Source: Cellulophaga lytica DSM 7489 (GTDB lineage: Bacteria; Bacteroidota; Bacteroidia; Flavobacteriales; Flavobacteriaceae). Taken from it: a stretch of 64,000 nt of DNA. This document shows positions 36,570 to 45,441 of the stretch, in pieces; position 1 is the stretch's first letter; each line of letters opens with the position of its first letter. The position numbers and the translations under genes were made by a program. The notes under the pieces were generated by a model. The model had not been told where the DNA came from, searched no databases, and saw nothing but the letters and a program-made list of their open reading frames with translations. The stretch covers positions 2,035,501 through 2,099,500 of the forward strand of contig NC_015167.1 of assembly GCF_000190595.1 (NCBI RefSeq). Direction: 5' to 3'.

Positions 36570-36599
36570 TTGTGTAAACGAAAGTTTATTATAAATTTG
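36570..36599 (+). promoter_or_regulatory. Promoter of tRNA-Gln
   Basis: TTG at 36570-36572 (within TTTTG), a 19-base spacer, then TAAATTTG (36592-36599), an exact TAnnTTTG box. The tRNA begins 18 bases further on. Confidence 0.75.
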
Positions 36600-36617
36600 C
36601 ACCCTCAAAACAAGCAT

Positions 36618-36689
36618 TGGCCCATGGTGTAATTGGCAACACTCCGGTTTTTGGTACCGTCATTCAAGGTTCGAGTCCTTGTGGGCCAA
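36618..36689 (+). tRNA. tRNA-Gln (TTG)
   Basis: A 72-base tRNA. Acceptor TGGCCCA/TGGGCCA, discriminator A; D arm GTGT/ACAC; anticodon loop TTTTGGT with anticodon TTG; T arm CAAGG-TTCGAGT-CCTTG. The outermost anticodon-stem pair (27-43) is C opposite T, a mismatch; the other four pair normally. CCA is not encoded. Confidence 0.95.
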
Positions 36690-36703
36690 CTAATGTTAAG
36701 TAA

Positions 36704-36737
36704 AAACCCGATATCAATTTGATATCGGGTTTTTTGT
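36704..36737. terminator. Bidirectional intrinsic terminator
   Basis: ACCCGATATC (36706-36715) pairs perfectly with GATATCGGGT (36721-36730) around AATTT, then a T-rich tract. Serves tRNA-Gln from the left and, with the A run on the left, the antiporter gene from the right. Confidence 0.9.
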
Positions 36738-36738
36738 T

Positions 36739-38106
36739 TTAGTCATTTATGTGTTCATTGTCTTCTGTGTTGTGTGTGTTGCCTGTGTTATCTTTTTTAG
36801 GTAGTTCTGTGTCTGTGTTGTTGGTTGTGGCTTCATAACTGTCGTCAGAGGCATTTTCATCATGTAGTTTATCTATTTCATCTATGTCTTCATCAATCTC
36901 ATCTAAAATAGTATTCATTTTACGTTTGTCTTTAATCATAGCGGCTGTCATAATTAAACTTGTGCCAATAATTACAAAAAGTAAAATACCAGAATCAAAA
37001 GTTTCAATTTGTGCTTCTTGTGGTATTGCGTAGAATAATAAAACGGTAATAAGTCCTCTAGGTGCAATAAAAAGTTGTGGAAAAATATCTCCGCCTACAA
37101 AAACGCGTAGAATAATAAACCTGATAATATATATAGATACAATTATTAAAATGCTTGTAATTGCTACGTTTATGCTAAATAAAGAAGATATAACAATGGT
37201 GATACCAAAAATAACAAAGAAGAATGTACGCACTACAAAGGCTGTTTCTAGTGTAATAATATGTAGTTCGTGGTAAATTTGCTCGGCTCGCTCTTTGTTT
37301 AGGTATTTAGATAAAAACCCGCCAAAAAATAAATTCATATTGGCAATTATTAACCCAAATATTAAAATGATTATTAAAGAAGATAGGTGTAGCTTTTTGC
37401 CCAACGCATATAAGAGCAGTAATACTGCAATTAATAAAAACTGTTTTGCTTGTGATTTAATTTGTTGAAAAACTAAGATAATTGCGTAACTGGCAATGAT
37501 AGATATTACTATGGTTAGTCCAATATTGCCTGCAAAACTTGCAGCTCCGTTGCCTGCATCTTCTGTAGGGTTTAGGTTTCCTGTTAAAAAGTAAAACATC
37601 ATAATTCCCATAATGTCAGAAAAGGTACTTTCGTAAATGTGAAATTCTTTTTTGTTTTCGGGAAGGCCACTTACGCTAGGAATAATGATTGCACTAGACA
37701 AAATAGATAGTGGTGTTGCATAAAGCCAAGCAGATTGCATTGTCATTCCGTCTATAAATTGATTTAAAATTAGTGCGGCAACGTATGCAGATGCAAGAAG
37801 ACCAACTAAAGCAATTGCCATGGATTTTAAAATAGGGATTAATTTTTCTCGCTTCAGCTTTAGTTCAAGTGCGGCTTCTAAAACAATCATTATTAAACCT
37901 ACAATGCCAAGTAGTTCTAAGGACGGAAAAAAGTTTATGCTGTCTTCTCCAATAAACTCTAAAACATACTTTAGTATCACGCCTAAAACAATAAGCATTA
38001 GAACGGATGGTATGTTTGTTTTTTTAGAAATTCCGTTAAAAAGGAAAGAAATAATAATAATGACCGATGCGGCGATAATAAGATTGTATGAGGATAATAT
38101 TTCCAT
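36739..38106 (-). CDS. Cation/proton antiporter (CPA1/NhaP family)
   Basis: A 455-residue inner-membrane protein with about 11-12 helices (residues 7-385) and a long, very acidic hydrophilic tail (about 395-455, rich in D, E, N and T). Family features include GLIMIVLEAALELKL in the first repeat and FSDIMGIMMFYFL with a membrane aspartate, plus RAEQIYHELHIITLETAFVVRTFFF and APRGLITVLLFY. Most likely exchanges Na+ or K+ for H+ at the cytoplasmic membrane, as expected for a marine bacterium. The acidic tail could sense or bind cations. Single gene. Confidence 0.88.
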   Translation of the reverse strand: MEILSSYNLIIAASVIIIISFLFNGISKKTNIPSVLMLIVLGVILKYVLEFIGEDSINFFPSLELLGIVGLIMIVLEAALELKLKREKLIPILKSMAIALVGLLASAYVAALILNQFIDGMTMQSAWLYATPLSILSSAIIIPSVSGLPENKKEFHIYESTFSDIMGIMMFYFLTGNLNPTEDAGNGAASFAGNIGLTIVISIIASYAIILVFQQIKSQAKQFLLIAVLLLLYALGKKLHLSSLIIILIFGLIIANMNLFFGGFLSKYLNKERAEQIYHELHIITLETAFVVRTFFFVIFGITIVISSLFSINVAITSILIIVSIYIIRFIILRVFVGGDIFPQLFIAPRGLITVLLFYAIPQEAQIETFDSGILLFVIIGTSLIMTAAMIKDKRKMNTILDEIDEDIDEIDKLHDENASDDSYEATTNNTDTELPKKDNTGNTHNTEDNEHIND

Positions 38107-38197
38107 TTTTGGATGTTAGTTTGTGTTTAGTTTTTAAAAATATACATAATTACCTAAACTACAGTTAGGATCACTTTAATTTGTGAAAAATAATATG

Positions 38198-38205
38198 TAT
38201 CTTTG
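38198..38205 (+). promoter_or_regulatory. Putative -7 promoter box of rimP-nusA-infB
   Basis: TATCTTTG is an exact TAnnTTTG box, 102 bases before the rimP ATG. A TTG at 38181-38183 is only 14 bases upstream, shorter than the usual -33 spacing. Confidence 0.55.
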
Positions 38206-38233
38206 CATCGCTGAAAGAATATAATGTATTCAT

Positions 38234-38260
38234 GAGGGGACTTAAATAGTCCCCTCTTTT
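38234..38260 (+). terminator. Terminator-like hairpin in the rimP leader (possible attenuator)
   Basis: GAGGGGACT (38234-38242) pairs perfectly with AGTCCCCTC (38248-38256) around TAAAT and is followed by TTTT. It lies between the promoter box and rimP. A smaller hairpin GAATA/TATTC (38217-38231) directly precedes it, and a five-codon ATG-to-TAG frame (38232-38249) runs into its stem. Confidence 0.65.
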
Positions 38261-38307
38261 ATTAACTATACTTTTTTTGGTTTAATAAAATTTCTGTAAA
38301 AAGAGTT

Positions 38308-38772
38308 ATGTTTAAAGAGCAAGTTACATCTTTGTTGGAAGGGGCTTTAAAAGAAACCCCTTCACTATTCTTAATAGATTTTACTATAACACCAGACTTT
38401 AAAATTAATATAGTTTTAGATGGTGATAATGGTGTTACACTTAAGGATTGTGTTGCGGTTAGCAGGGCTATAGATCACAACTTAGATAGGGAAGAGCAAG
38501 ACTTCTCTGTGGAAGTTGCTTCGGCAGGAGCATCTTCTCCATTGGTTTTACCTAGGCAGTATGCAAAAAATATTGGTAGAAAATTAGAGGTAAAAACAAT
38601 AGAAGGTCGTAATTTTGAAGGGCAATTAACTGCCGCTACGGAAGAAACTATTACACTGGAGTGGAAAGCTAGAGAGCAAAAGCCCGTTGGAAAAGGAAAA
38701 GTTACCGTTCAGAAAAAAGAAGAAATTTTATTTTCTGATATTAAGGAAGCAAAAGTTGTATTAAAATTTTAA
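38308..38772 (+). CDS. rimP: Ribosome maturation factor RimP
   Basis: Assists 30S subunit assembly. The 154-residue protein has the N-terminal alpha/beta domain with LDGDNGVTLKDCVAVSRAIDHNLD and DFSVEVASAGASSPL, then the SH3-like C-terminal domain (about 85-154, RQYAKNIGRKLEVKTIEGRNFEGQL). First gene of rimP-nusA-infB, the classical bacterial order; nusA follows after 13 bases. Confidence 0.95.
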   Translation: MFKEQVTSLLEGALKETPSLFLIDFTITPDFKINIVLDGDNGVTLKDCVAVSRAIDHNLDREEQDFSVEVASAGASSPLVLPRQYAKNIGRKLEVKTIEGRNFEGQLTAATEETITLEWKAREQKPVGKGKVTVQKKEEILFSDIKEAKVVLKF

Positions 38773-38785
38773 TAAATAAATCAAT

Positions 38786-40018
38786 ATGGAAAATATTGCG
38801 CTAATAGAATCTTTCTCAGAATTTAAAGATGATAAATTCATAGATAGGGTAACGTTAATGGCAATTTTGGAAGAAGTATTTCGTAATGCTTTGAAAAAGA
38901 AATTTGGTTCTGATGATAACTTTGATATCATTATAAATCCAGATAAAGGGGATTTAGAAATATGGAGAAACCGTATTGTAGTTGAAGATGGAGAGGTAGA
39001 AGAACCTAATGAAGAAATTTCATTAACAGATGCGCGCAAGATTGAACCAGATTTTGAAGTTGGAGAAGATGTATCTGAAGAGGTTAAGCTTATAGATTTA
39101 GGAAGGCGTGCAATTTTAGCATTGCGTCAAAACCTAATAGCTAAAATTCATGAGCATGATAATACTACAATTTATAAGCAATTTAAAGATTTAGAAGGTG
39201 AAATATACACGGCAGAGGTGCATCATATAAGGCACAGAGCTGTAATTTTAGTGGATGATGAAGGTAATGAAATAGTAATGCCAAAAGACAGGCAAATACC
39301 TTCAGATTTCTTTAGAAAAGGAGATAATGTACGTGGTATTATAGAAAGCGTAGAATTAAAAGGTAATAAGCCTTCTATTATAATGTCTAGAACATCTCCT
39401 AAATTTTTAGAGCAACTGTTTTTTCAGGAGATACCAGAGGTTTTTGATGGTTTAATTACTATTAAAAAGGCGGTGCGTATCCCAGGAGAAAAAGCAAAAG
39501 TTGCAGTAGATTCTTATGACGATCGTATAGATCCTGTAGGTGCCTGTGTTGGTGTTAAGGGTTCTAGAATACATGGTATTGTTAGAGAATTAGGTAATGA
39601 GAATATTGATGTTGTTAACTGGACTAGCAATCCACAGTTGTTAGTTACAAGAGCATTAAGTCCTGCAAAAATATCATCTGTAAAATTAGATGATGAAAAA
39701 ATGACGGCTCAGGTTTATTTAAAGCCAGATGAGGTTTCAAGAGCAATAGGTAGAGGTGGTCATAATATTAGATTGGCAGGTCAATTAACTGGTTATGAGA
39801 TTGATGTATTCCGTGAAGGGGTAGAAGAGGATGTTGAGTTAACAGAGTTCTCTGATGAAATTGATAACTGGATTATAGAGGAATTTAAGAAGATTGGTTT
39901 AGATACGGCAAGAAGCGTATTGGAGCAAGATTCTGAAGATTTAGCAAAGCGTACAGATTTAGAAGTTGAAACTATTTTAGAAGTTGTACGCATACTTAAA
40001 GAAGAATTAGAAGATTAA
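38786..40018 (+). CDS. nusA: Transcription termination/antitermination protein NusA
   Basis: RNA-polymerase-binding factor acting in pausing, termination and antitermination. The 410 residues cover the N-terminal polymerase-binding domain (1-125), the S1 domain (about 135-200, GEIYTAEVHHIRHRAVIL), and KH1-KH2 (about 225-345) with GACVGVKGSRIHGIVRELGNE and RAIGRGGHNIRLAGQLTG. A short helical C-terminal part follows; the two acidic repeats of E. coli NusA are missing, as is normal here. Middle gene of the operon. Confidence 0.97.
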   Translation: MENIALIESFSEFKDDKFIDRVTLMAILEEVFRNALKKKFGSDDNFDIIINPDKGDLEIWRNRIVVEDGEVEEPNEEISLTDARKIEPDFEVGEDVSEEVKLIDLGRRAILALRQNLIAKIHEHDNTTIYKQFKDLEGEIYTAEVHHIRHRAVILVDDEGNEIVMPKDRQIPSDFFRKGDNVRGIIESVELKGNKPSIIMSRTSPKFLEQLFFQEIPEVFDGLITIKKAVRIPGEKAKVAVDSYDDRIDPVGACVGVKGSRIHGIVRELGNENIDVVNWTSNPQLLVTRALSPAKISSVKLDDEKMTAQVYLKPDEVSRAIGRGGHNIRLAGQLTGYEIDVFREGVEEDVELTEFSDEIDNWIIEEFKKIGLDTARSVLEQDSEDLAKRTDLEVETILEVVRILKEELED

Positions 40019-40059
40019 GCTATATATTAGCAAAAATTTAAGAATACGAATACTTGTTT

Positions 40060-42903
40060 ATGGCAGAGAATGCAACAATAAGGCTCAATAAGGTCCTCAG
40101 GGAATTAAATATTTCTTTAGATAGGGCTATAGACCACCTTTCGTCCAAAGGACATGAGGTGGAGGCAAGGCCTACTACTAAGATTTCCAATGAGGTATAC
40201 CAAGTTCTTTTGGATGAATTCCAAACTGACATGAGTAAAAAAGTTGCTTCTAAGGAAGTTGGCGAGGAAAAACGTAAAGAAAAAGAAGCGCTTAGATTGC
40301 AATTGGAACAAGAGCAAGAGGAAAAGCGTTTGGCAAGAGAAAAAAGAGCAGCTGCGCAAGAAATTGTTAGGGCTAAGGCTGAATTGTCTGGACCAAAGAC
40401 TGTTGGTAAAATAGATCTTGATTCGGCTAAAAATAAGCCAGCTCCTGCAGAAGAAAAAGCAGCTCCTAAGGAAGAAAAACCTGTTCAGGTAGAAAAGCCT
40501 GTTGCTAAAGAACAGCCTAAGCCGGTTGAAAAACCAGTGGCTAAGGAGTCTTCGGTTAAAACTGGTAAGGTAGAATTGCCTGGTCCTAAAACTGTTGGTA
40601 AAATAGATTTAGATGCAGGTAAAAAGAAACCAGCTCCTAAAAAGCCTGCTCCTGTTAAAAAGGAAGAGTCTAAGCCAAAAGTAGCGGCAGAGAAAAAGCC
40701 TGAAGAAACTAAAGAGCCAGAAACAAAAGAAAATACGGTTATAACTACGCAATATCAAAAATTATCTGGACCTAAGCTTACGGGTGCAAAAATTGATTTG
40801 TCTAAGTTTAATAAACCTAAAAAGAAAGAGGCTCCTAAAAATACTGGTGCTGGCGCAGATAAGAAAAAACGTCGTAAAAGAATTGTTAGTAATAACAAGC
40901 CAGGAGGTAATAACAGACAAGGTGGTCAAGGCGGAAACAGAGGTAAAGGCGGACAAGGCAAAGGTAGATTTAATGCTCCTGTTGTTAAAGTTGAGCCTAC
41001 TGAAGAAGAAGTGCAAAAGCAGGTTAGAGAAACTTTGGAGAAACTTCAAGGTAAATCTAAAAAAGGTAAAGGAGCTAAATATAGAAGAGATAAAAGAGAT
41101 CAACACCGTCAGCAGACTGAAAAAGATCTAGAGAAGCAAGAAGCAGAAAGTAAAATCTTAAAAGTAACAGAGTTTGTTACTGTTGGAGAGGTTGCTACTA
41201 TGATGGAGGTTTCTAGTACACAAATTATATCTGCCTGTATGTCTCTTGGAATTATGGTTACTATGAATCAGCGTTTAGATGCTGAAACATTGTCTATAGT
41301 TGCAGAGGAGTTTGGTTATGAGGTAGAATTTATTGCTGCTGAGATTGAAGAATCTATAGTAGAGGAAGAAGATGCTCCAGAAGATTTAAAAGAAAGAGCC
41401 CCTATTGTAACTGTAATGGGTCACGTAGATCATGGTAAAACTTCTTTGTTGGATTATATTCGTAAAGAAAATGTAATTGCCGGTGAAAGTGGTGGTATTA
41501 CACAGCATATTGGTGCTTATGGTGTTCAGTTGGATAACGGACAAAAAATAGCGTTCTTAGATACACCGGGTCACGAGGCCTTTACGGCTATGCGTGCACG
41601 TGGTGCTCAGGTAACGGATATTGCTATTATTGTTATTGCGGCAGATGATGACATTATGCCACAAACAAAAGAGGCAATTAGTCATGCTCAAGCAGCTGGT
41701 GTGCCAATTGTTTTTGCAATAAATAAGATTGATAGGCCAACGGCTAACCCAGATAAAATTAAAGAAGGTTTAGCACAAATGAATTTATTGGTTGAAGATT
41801 GGGGTGGTAAAATACAATCTCAAGATATCTCGGCTAAAAAAGGAACAGGTGTTAAAGAGCTTTTAGAAAAAGTATTGCTAGAGGCAGAGTTATTGGAGTT
41901 AAAAGCTAACCCTAAAAAACTAGCTTCTGGTACTGTTGTTGAGGCTTTCTTAGATAAAGGTAGAGGTTATGTTTCTACAATTTTGGTACAAGCGGGTACG
42001 CTTAAGATAGGAGATTATGTTTTAGCAGGTACTTGTAGTGGTAAAATTAAGGCAATGCAAGATGAACGTGGTAATAATGTTCAAAAGGTAGGTCCTTCAA
42101 CACCAATATCTATATTAGGTTTAGATGGTGCTCCGCAAGCTGGAGATAAATTTAATGTTTTAGAAGATGAACGTGAGGCTAAGCAAATAGCTTCTAAGCG
42201 TTCTCAGTTGCAAAGAGAACAATCTGTTCGTACGCAACGCCATATTACATTAGATGAGATTGGAAGACGTATTGCATTGGGAGACTTTAAGGAGCTTAAC
42301 ATAATACTTAAGGGTGATGTTGATGGCTCTGTTGAGGCGTTAACAGATTCGTTCCAGAAACTATCTACAGAGGAAATACAAGTAAATATTATACATAAAG
42401 CGGTTGGTCCTATTACCGAATCTGATGTGTTGTTAGCTTCGGCTTCTGATGCAATTATTATCGGATTTAATGTTAGGCCAATGGGTAATGCAAGAGCAAT
42501 TGCAGAAAAAGAAGAAATCGATATTAGAATGTATTCTATTATTTATGCTGCAATTAATGATCTTAAGGATGCAATGGAGGGAATGCTTTCTCCAGAGATG
42601 AAGGAAGAAATTCTTGGTACTGCAGAAATACGTGAGACTTTTAAAATATCTAAGGTTGGTACAATTGCCGGTTGTATGGTGTTAACAGGTAAATTAGTTA
42701 GAAATGCAGGTATACGTTTAATACGTGATGGTGTAGTAATATATACTGGTGAACTTGCTTCTTTAAAACGATTTAAGGATGATGCTAAAGAAGTTGCTAA
42801 AGGATATGATTGTGGTCTTCAGGTTAAGAATTACAATGATATTAAAGAAGGTGATATTGTAGAGGCTTTCCAAGAGGTAGCTGTTAAAAAGAAGTTGAAA
42901 TAA
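40060..42903 (+). CDS. infB: Translation initiation factor IF-2
   Basis: GTPase that brings fMet-tRNA to the 30S subunit. The ATG start gives 947 residues (an in-frame TTG lies two codons upstream). N-terminal helical domain (1-60), then a long Lys/Pro/Glu/Ala-rich linker (about 60-360) with three copies of a motif of the type [13 protein letters not shown] beginning near 40384, 40576 and 40762, and a Gly/Arg/Lys/Gln-rich stretch. The GTPase core has [25 protein letters not shown] and NKID, followed by domains II-IV ending VAVKKKLK. Last gene of the operon before a strong terminator. Confidence 0.97.
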   Translation: MAENATIRLNKVLRELNISLDRAIDHLSSKGHEVEARPTTKISNEVYQVLLDEFQTDMSKKVASKEVGEEKRKEKEALRLQLEQEQEEKRLAREKRAAAQEIVRAKAELSGPKTVGKIDLDSAKNKPAPAEEKAAPKEEKPVQVEKPVAKEQPKPVEKPVAKESSVKTGKVELPGPKTVGKIDLDAGKKKPAPKKPAPVKKEESKPKVAAEKKPEETKEPETKENTVITTQYQKLSGPKLTGAKIDLSKFNKPKKKEAPKNTGAGADKKKRRKRIVSNNKPGGNNRQGGQGGNRGKGGQGKGRFNAPVVKVEPTEEEVQKQVRETLEKLQGKSKKGKGAKYRRDKRDQHRQQTEKDLEKQEAESKILKVTEFVTVGEVATMMEVSSTQIISACMSLGIMVTMNQRLDAETLSIVAEEFGYEVEFIAAEIEESIVEEEDAPEDLKERAPIVTVMGHVDHGKTSLLDYIRKENVIAGESGGITQHIGAYGVQLDNGQKIAFLDTPGHEAFTAMRARGAQVTDIAIIVIAADDDIMPQTKEAISHAQAAGVPIVFAINKIDRPTANPDKIKEGLAQMNLLVEDWGGKIQSQDISAKKGTGVKELLEKVLLEAELLELKANPKKLASGTVVEAFLDKGRGYVSTILVQAGTLKIGDYVLAGTCSGKIKAMQDERGNNVQKVGPSTPISILGLDGAPQAGDKFNVLEDEREAKQIASKRSQLQREQSVRTQRHITLDEIGRRIALGDFKELNIILKGDVDGSVEALTDSFQKLSTEEIQVNIIHKAVGPITESDVLLASASDAIIIGFNVRPMGNARAIAEKEEIDIRMYSIIYAAINDLKDAMEGMLSPEMKEEILGTAEIRETFKISKVGTIAGCMVLTGKLVRNAGIRLIRDGVVIYTGELASLKRFKDDAKEVAKGYDCGLQVKNYNDIKEGDIVEAFQEVAVKKKLK

Positions 42904-42920
42904 TAACTTTAGTTTAGATA

Positions 42921-42954
42921 TAAAAAAGCGACTCAGTAATGAGTCGCTTTTTTG
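42921..42954. terminator. Bidirectional intrinsic terminator
   Basis: GCGACTCA (42928-42935) pairs with TGAGTCGC (42940-42947) around GTAA, with A6 before and T6 after; serves infB and the convergent SPOR gene. Confidence 0.92.
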
Positions 42955-42972
42955 TTTTTAAATGCTTTTCGT

Positions 42973-43341
42973 TTATTCTTTTTGATTGGATAATAGAACG
43001 GCTTGAGGGTATTTTCTTTTAATTGTTTTTAGTCTTTCTTGGGCTTCGTTAAGGGTTTTAAACTTTCCTAAGGTTATGCTGTATGTGTTGTTATCGTTTT
43101 TTAAATATGAGGTAATTCCAGGGAAATCTCTTCTTGCTTTAGATTTTATGTTGTTTGCATCTTTAAGGGTTTCGCTTTGGTGTATTTGAATAGAGAATGG
43201 AGGGGAAATTAGCTTACTATTTGTAGTTTGTATAGTGGTTGATTCACTTTGTTTTGTTAGTGTTTCTCCTTCTTGAGCAGTGCATATTGTGAAGCATAAT
43301 GTTAGTGTAAATATGCTTAAGTAGATTTTTTTATTTTTCAT
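42973..43341 (-). CDS. SPOR-domain protein (copy 1)
   Basis: A 122-residue exported protein: signal peptide 1-22 (LSIFTLTLCFTICTAQ) and a SPOR domain in the C-terminal 75 residues (FSIQIHQSETLKDANN, YSITLGKFKTLNEAQERLKTIKRKYPQAVLL). SPOR domains bind denuded peptidoglycan at division sites. The protein is little more than leader plus SPOR domain. A second, related gene lies just upstream on the same strand. Confidence 0.8.
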   Translation of the reverse strand: MKNKKIYLSIFTLTLCFTICTAQEGETLTKQSESTTIQTTNSKLISPPFSIQIHQSETLKDANNIKSKARRDFPGITSYLKNDNNTYSITLGKFKTLNEAQERLKTIKRKYPQAVLLSNQKE

Positions 43342-43417
43342 TTGTTTAGGGTTTTGTTTCTTATAAAATTAAAAATTTATTTTAACACATAAAAACTTTA
43401 CTTTTTCTTGTGGGTAT

Positions 43418-43449
43418 AAAAAAAGAGCAACTTATGATTAAGTTGCTCT
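43418..43449 (-). terminator. Intrinsic terminator between the two SPOR genes
   Basis: AGAGCAACTTA (43424-43434) pairs perfectly with TAAGTTGCTCT (43439-43449) around TGAT; seven T follow on the minus strand. It ends the upstream SPOR gene, so the two copies are probably separate transcripts. Confidence 0.88.
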
Positions 43450-43475
43450 TTAGTGTGCTTGTTGTTCTTTTTATT

Positions 43476-43847
43476 TTATTTCTCCTTTTGGTCTGCTATT
43501 AGGAATGCATTTGGGTATTTTTTTTGAACCTCTATAAGTTTTTGTTGAGCTTCAAATTTTGTGTTGAATTTCCCAATTCTAACTTTGTAGTTTGGTTCGT
43601 AAAAACTAATTTCAGAGTACCAATTTTTAAAATTTTGTTCTGCTTCATTTTTTTCACTGTTAGCCTTACTTGGGCTTTGGCTAGAGTGTATTTGTATGGT
43701 GTAGTATTTAGATGTTTTGTTGTTTTCGGCGTATAGGTTTAAGAGCTTTTCTAGTCCTTCATCTTGCTTAATTGTTATTTGTCCTTCTTGTGCAAAGCAA
43801 AAAGCACTAAAACTTAAGCATAGTAAGGTTGTGTAAAGTGTTTTCAT
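43476..43847 (-). CDS. SPOR-domain protein (copy 2)
   Basis: A 123-residue paralogue of the downstream gene: signal peptide 1-19 (LLCLSFSAFCFAQ) followed by QEGQITIKQDEG, and a SPOR domain (YTIQIHSSQSPSKANSEKNEAEQNF, YKVRIGKFNTKFEAQQKLIEVQKKYPNAFLI). Shared features such as AQEG, IQIHxS, GKF and KYPxAxLI indicate tandem duplication followed by divergence. It has its own promoter box and terminator. Confidence 0.8.
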   Translation of the reverse strand: MKTLYTTLLCLSFSAFCFAQEGQITIKQDEGLEKLLNLYAENNKTSKYYTIQIHSSQSPSKANSEKNEAEQNFKNWYSEISFYEPNYKVRIGKFNTKFEAQQKLIEVQKKYPNAFLIADQKEK

Positions 43848-43879
43848 GAGTAGTGTAAGTTAATATTAATAAGCGCTTA

Positions 43880-43887
43880 CAAATGTA
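43880..43887 (-). promoter_or_regulatory. Putative -7 promoter box of SPOR copy 2
   Basis: Minus-strand TACATTTG, exact TAnnTTTG match, ending 32 bases before the ATG. Confidence 0.5.
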
Positions 43888-43986
43888 AAATATTATAAAT
43901 CAAACATAAGGCATAATTATTATTTAGAACAATTATAAATTATAAATTATCAATCCCTTAACATTTCCAAATTTAAGTCTATGTCG

Positions 43987-43994
43987 TATTTTTG
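43987..43994 (+). promoter_or_regulatory. Putative -7 promoter box of the act-cox operon
   Basis: TATTTTTG, exact TAnnTTTG match, 83 bases before the actA ATG. No clear TTG box upstream. Confidence 0.5.
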
Positions 43995-44077
43995 CCTTCA
44001 ATTTAAGAAGCGATATAGGGCGTGTGCCTGTTATATAGTAATTATCGTGCCAGGATTTCGATAGAAATATTTTAAAT
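43995..44077 (+). other. Possibly structured leader of the act-cox operon
   Basis: The 83-base leader is richer in GC than the flanking intergenic DNA and holds two inverted repeats: ATATA..GGC-GTGT-GCC..TATAT (44013-44036, interrupted stem) and a five-pair hairpin ATTTC-GATA-GAAAT (44055-44068), close to the start codon. Function unknown. Confidence 0.3.
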
Positions 44078-45406
44078 ATGAAAAAGGTTTTATACCGTAA
44101 TCAACTTTCTAAATTTTTGGGTGTCAATCTGATAGCTGCAATGCTATTTTCAGTATCCCTATTTTCTCAATCAGAAAATGCTGATCCTGCAAAGGGGAAA
44201 CAGATCTTTAATCAGAATTGTGCATCGTGTCACTCTTTAGATAGGAAGGGTACTGGTCCTGCTTTAAGGAATGTGGAGTCTCGTTTAGAGGAAGAAGGTT
44301 TGGATCGTGAGTGGATTTATGCGTGGGTTAAAAATAGTTCAGGTGTTATTAAGTCTGGAGATTCTTATGCTAATAAGATTTTTGCAGAGTATAATAATAC
44401 TGCAATGACTGCTTTCCCTACATTGAGTAATGAGGATATTGATAATATCTTAGCTTATACTTCTGCAGTAGAAGAGAAGCCTGCTAGTGTGGTGTCTGTT
44501 CCTGTTGCAGGTGGTGGAGAAGCTGGGTCTAATAGTGGGGTTTCTAATGAGATTATATTAGGTGCTTTGGCTTTAGTCTTTGCTTTATTAGTTGCAATGT
44601 TGTTTATGGTAAACAAAACGTTGCGTAACATTGCTAAGGCAAACGGTATTGATGTAGAAAGAGAAAGAGCTGAAAAGCGTATTCCTATTTGGAAGGCGTT
44701 TGTTCAAAATCAGTTTTTGGTTTTGGTGTCTGTTGTATTCTTGTTGCTTACTAGTGCTTATTTTGTGTATGGGTATTTTATGCAGGTTGGTATAGATCAG
44801 GGTTACGAGCCTGTTCAGCCAATTCATTTTTCTCATAAAGTGCATGCAGGTGATAATAAGGTGGATTGTAAGTATTGTCACTCTTCAGCTAGAGTTTCTA
44901 AAACTTCTGGTATTCCGTCACTAAATGTTTGTATGAATTGTCATAAGTCAATTTATGAATACAAAGGTAATCCAGAGGGGCCTTCTCAGTCTGATATTGA
45001 AAATGGCTACACCAATGAATTTTATACAAAAGAGATAAAGAAACTTTATGCTGCTGTTGGTTGGGATGAAGAAAATCAAAAATATACTGGTGAGTCTAAG
45101 CCTGTAGAGTGGGTTAGAATACATAACTTACCAGATTTTGTATATTTTAATCACTCACAGCATGTTAGTGTTGCAGGTGTAGAATGTCAAACATGTCATG
45201 GTCCTATTGAGGAAATGGAAGTTGTTAGTCAGCATGCTCCTTTAACTATGGGTTGGTGTATTAATTGTCACAGAGAAACAAATGTGAAAATGGAAGGTAA
45301 TGCTTATTATGATAAAATTCATGAAGAGCTTTCTAAGAAATATGGTGTAGAGAAGCTTACAGCTGCTATGCAAGGTGGTTTAGAATGTGGTAAGTGTCAC
45401 TATTAA
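44078..45406 (+). CDS. actA: Alternative complex III multi-heme cytochrome c subunit ActA
   Basis: Electron-carrying subunit of the menaquinol:cytochrome c oxidoreductase (alternative complex III). Signal peptide/anchor at the N-terminus (about 12-30), a mono-heme cytochrome c domain with CASCH (48-52) and FPTLSNEDIDNILAY, a membrane helix (about 156-178), a second helix (about 208-234), then a periplasmic cytochrome c3-like part with five motifs CKYCH, CMNCH, CQTCH, CINCH and CGKCH, the last two residues from the end. Thus six heme sites. First of eight genes on one strand. Confidence 0.93.
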   Translation: MKKVLYRNQLSKFLGVNLIAAMLFSVSLFSQSENADPAKGKQIFNQNCASCHSLDRKGTGPALRNVESRLEEEGLDREWIYAWVKNSSGVIKSGDSYANKIFAEYNNTAMTAFPTLSNEDIDNILAYTSAVEEKPASVVSVPVAGGGEAGSNSGVSNEIILGALALVFALLVAMLFMVNKTLRNIAKANGIDVERERAEKRIPIWKAFVQNQFLVLVSVVFLLLTSAYFVYGYFMQVGIDQGYEPVQPIHFSHKVHAGDNKVDCKYCHSSARVSKTSGIPSLNVCMNCHKSIYEYKGNPEGPSQSDIENGYTNEFYTKEIKKLYAAVGWDEENQKYTGESKPVEWVRIHNLPDFVYFNHSQHVSVAGVECQTCHGPIEEMEVVSQHAPLTMGWCINCHRETNVKMEGNAYYDKIHEELSKKYGVEKLTAAMQGGLECGKCHY

Positions 45407-45441
45407 TTGATTGTAAAAGAAGATAATTTCAGATATATCGT

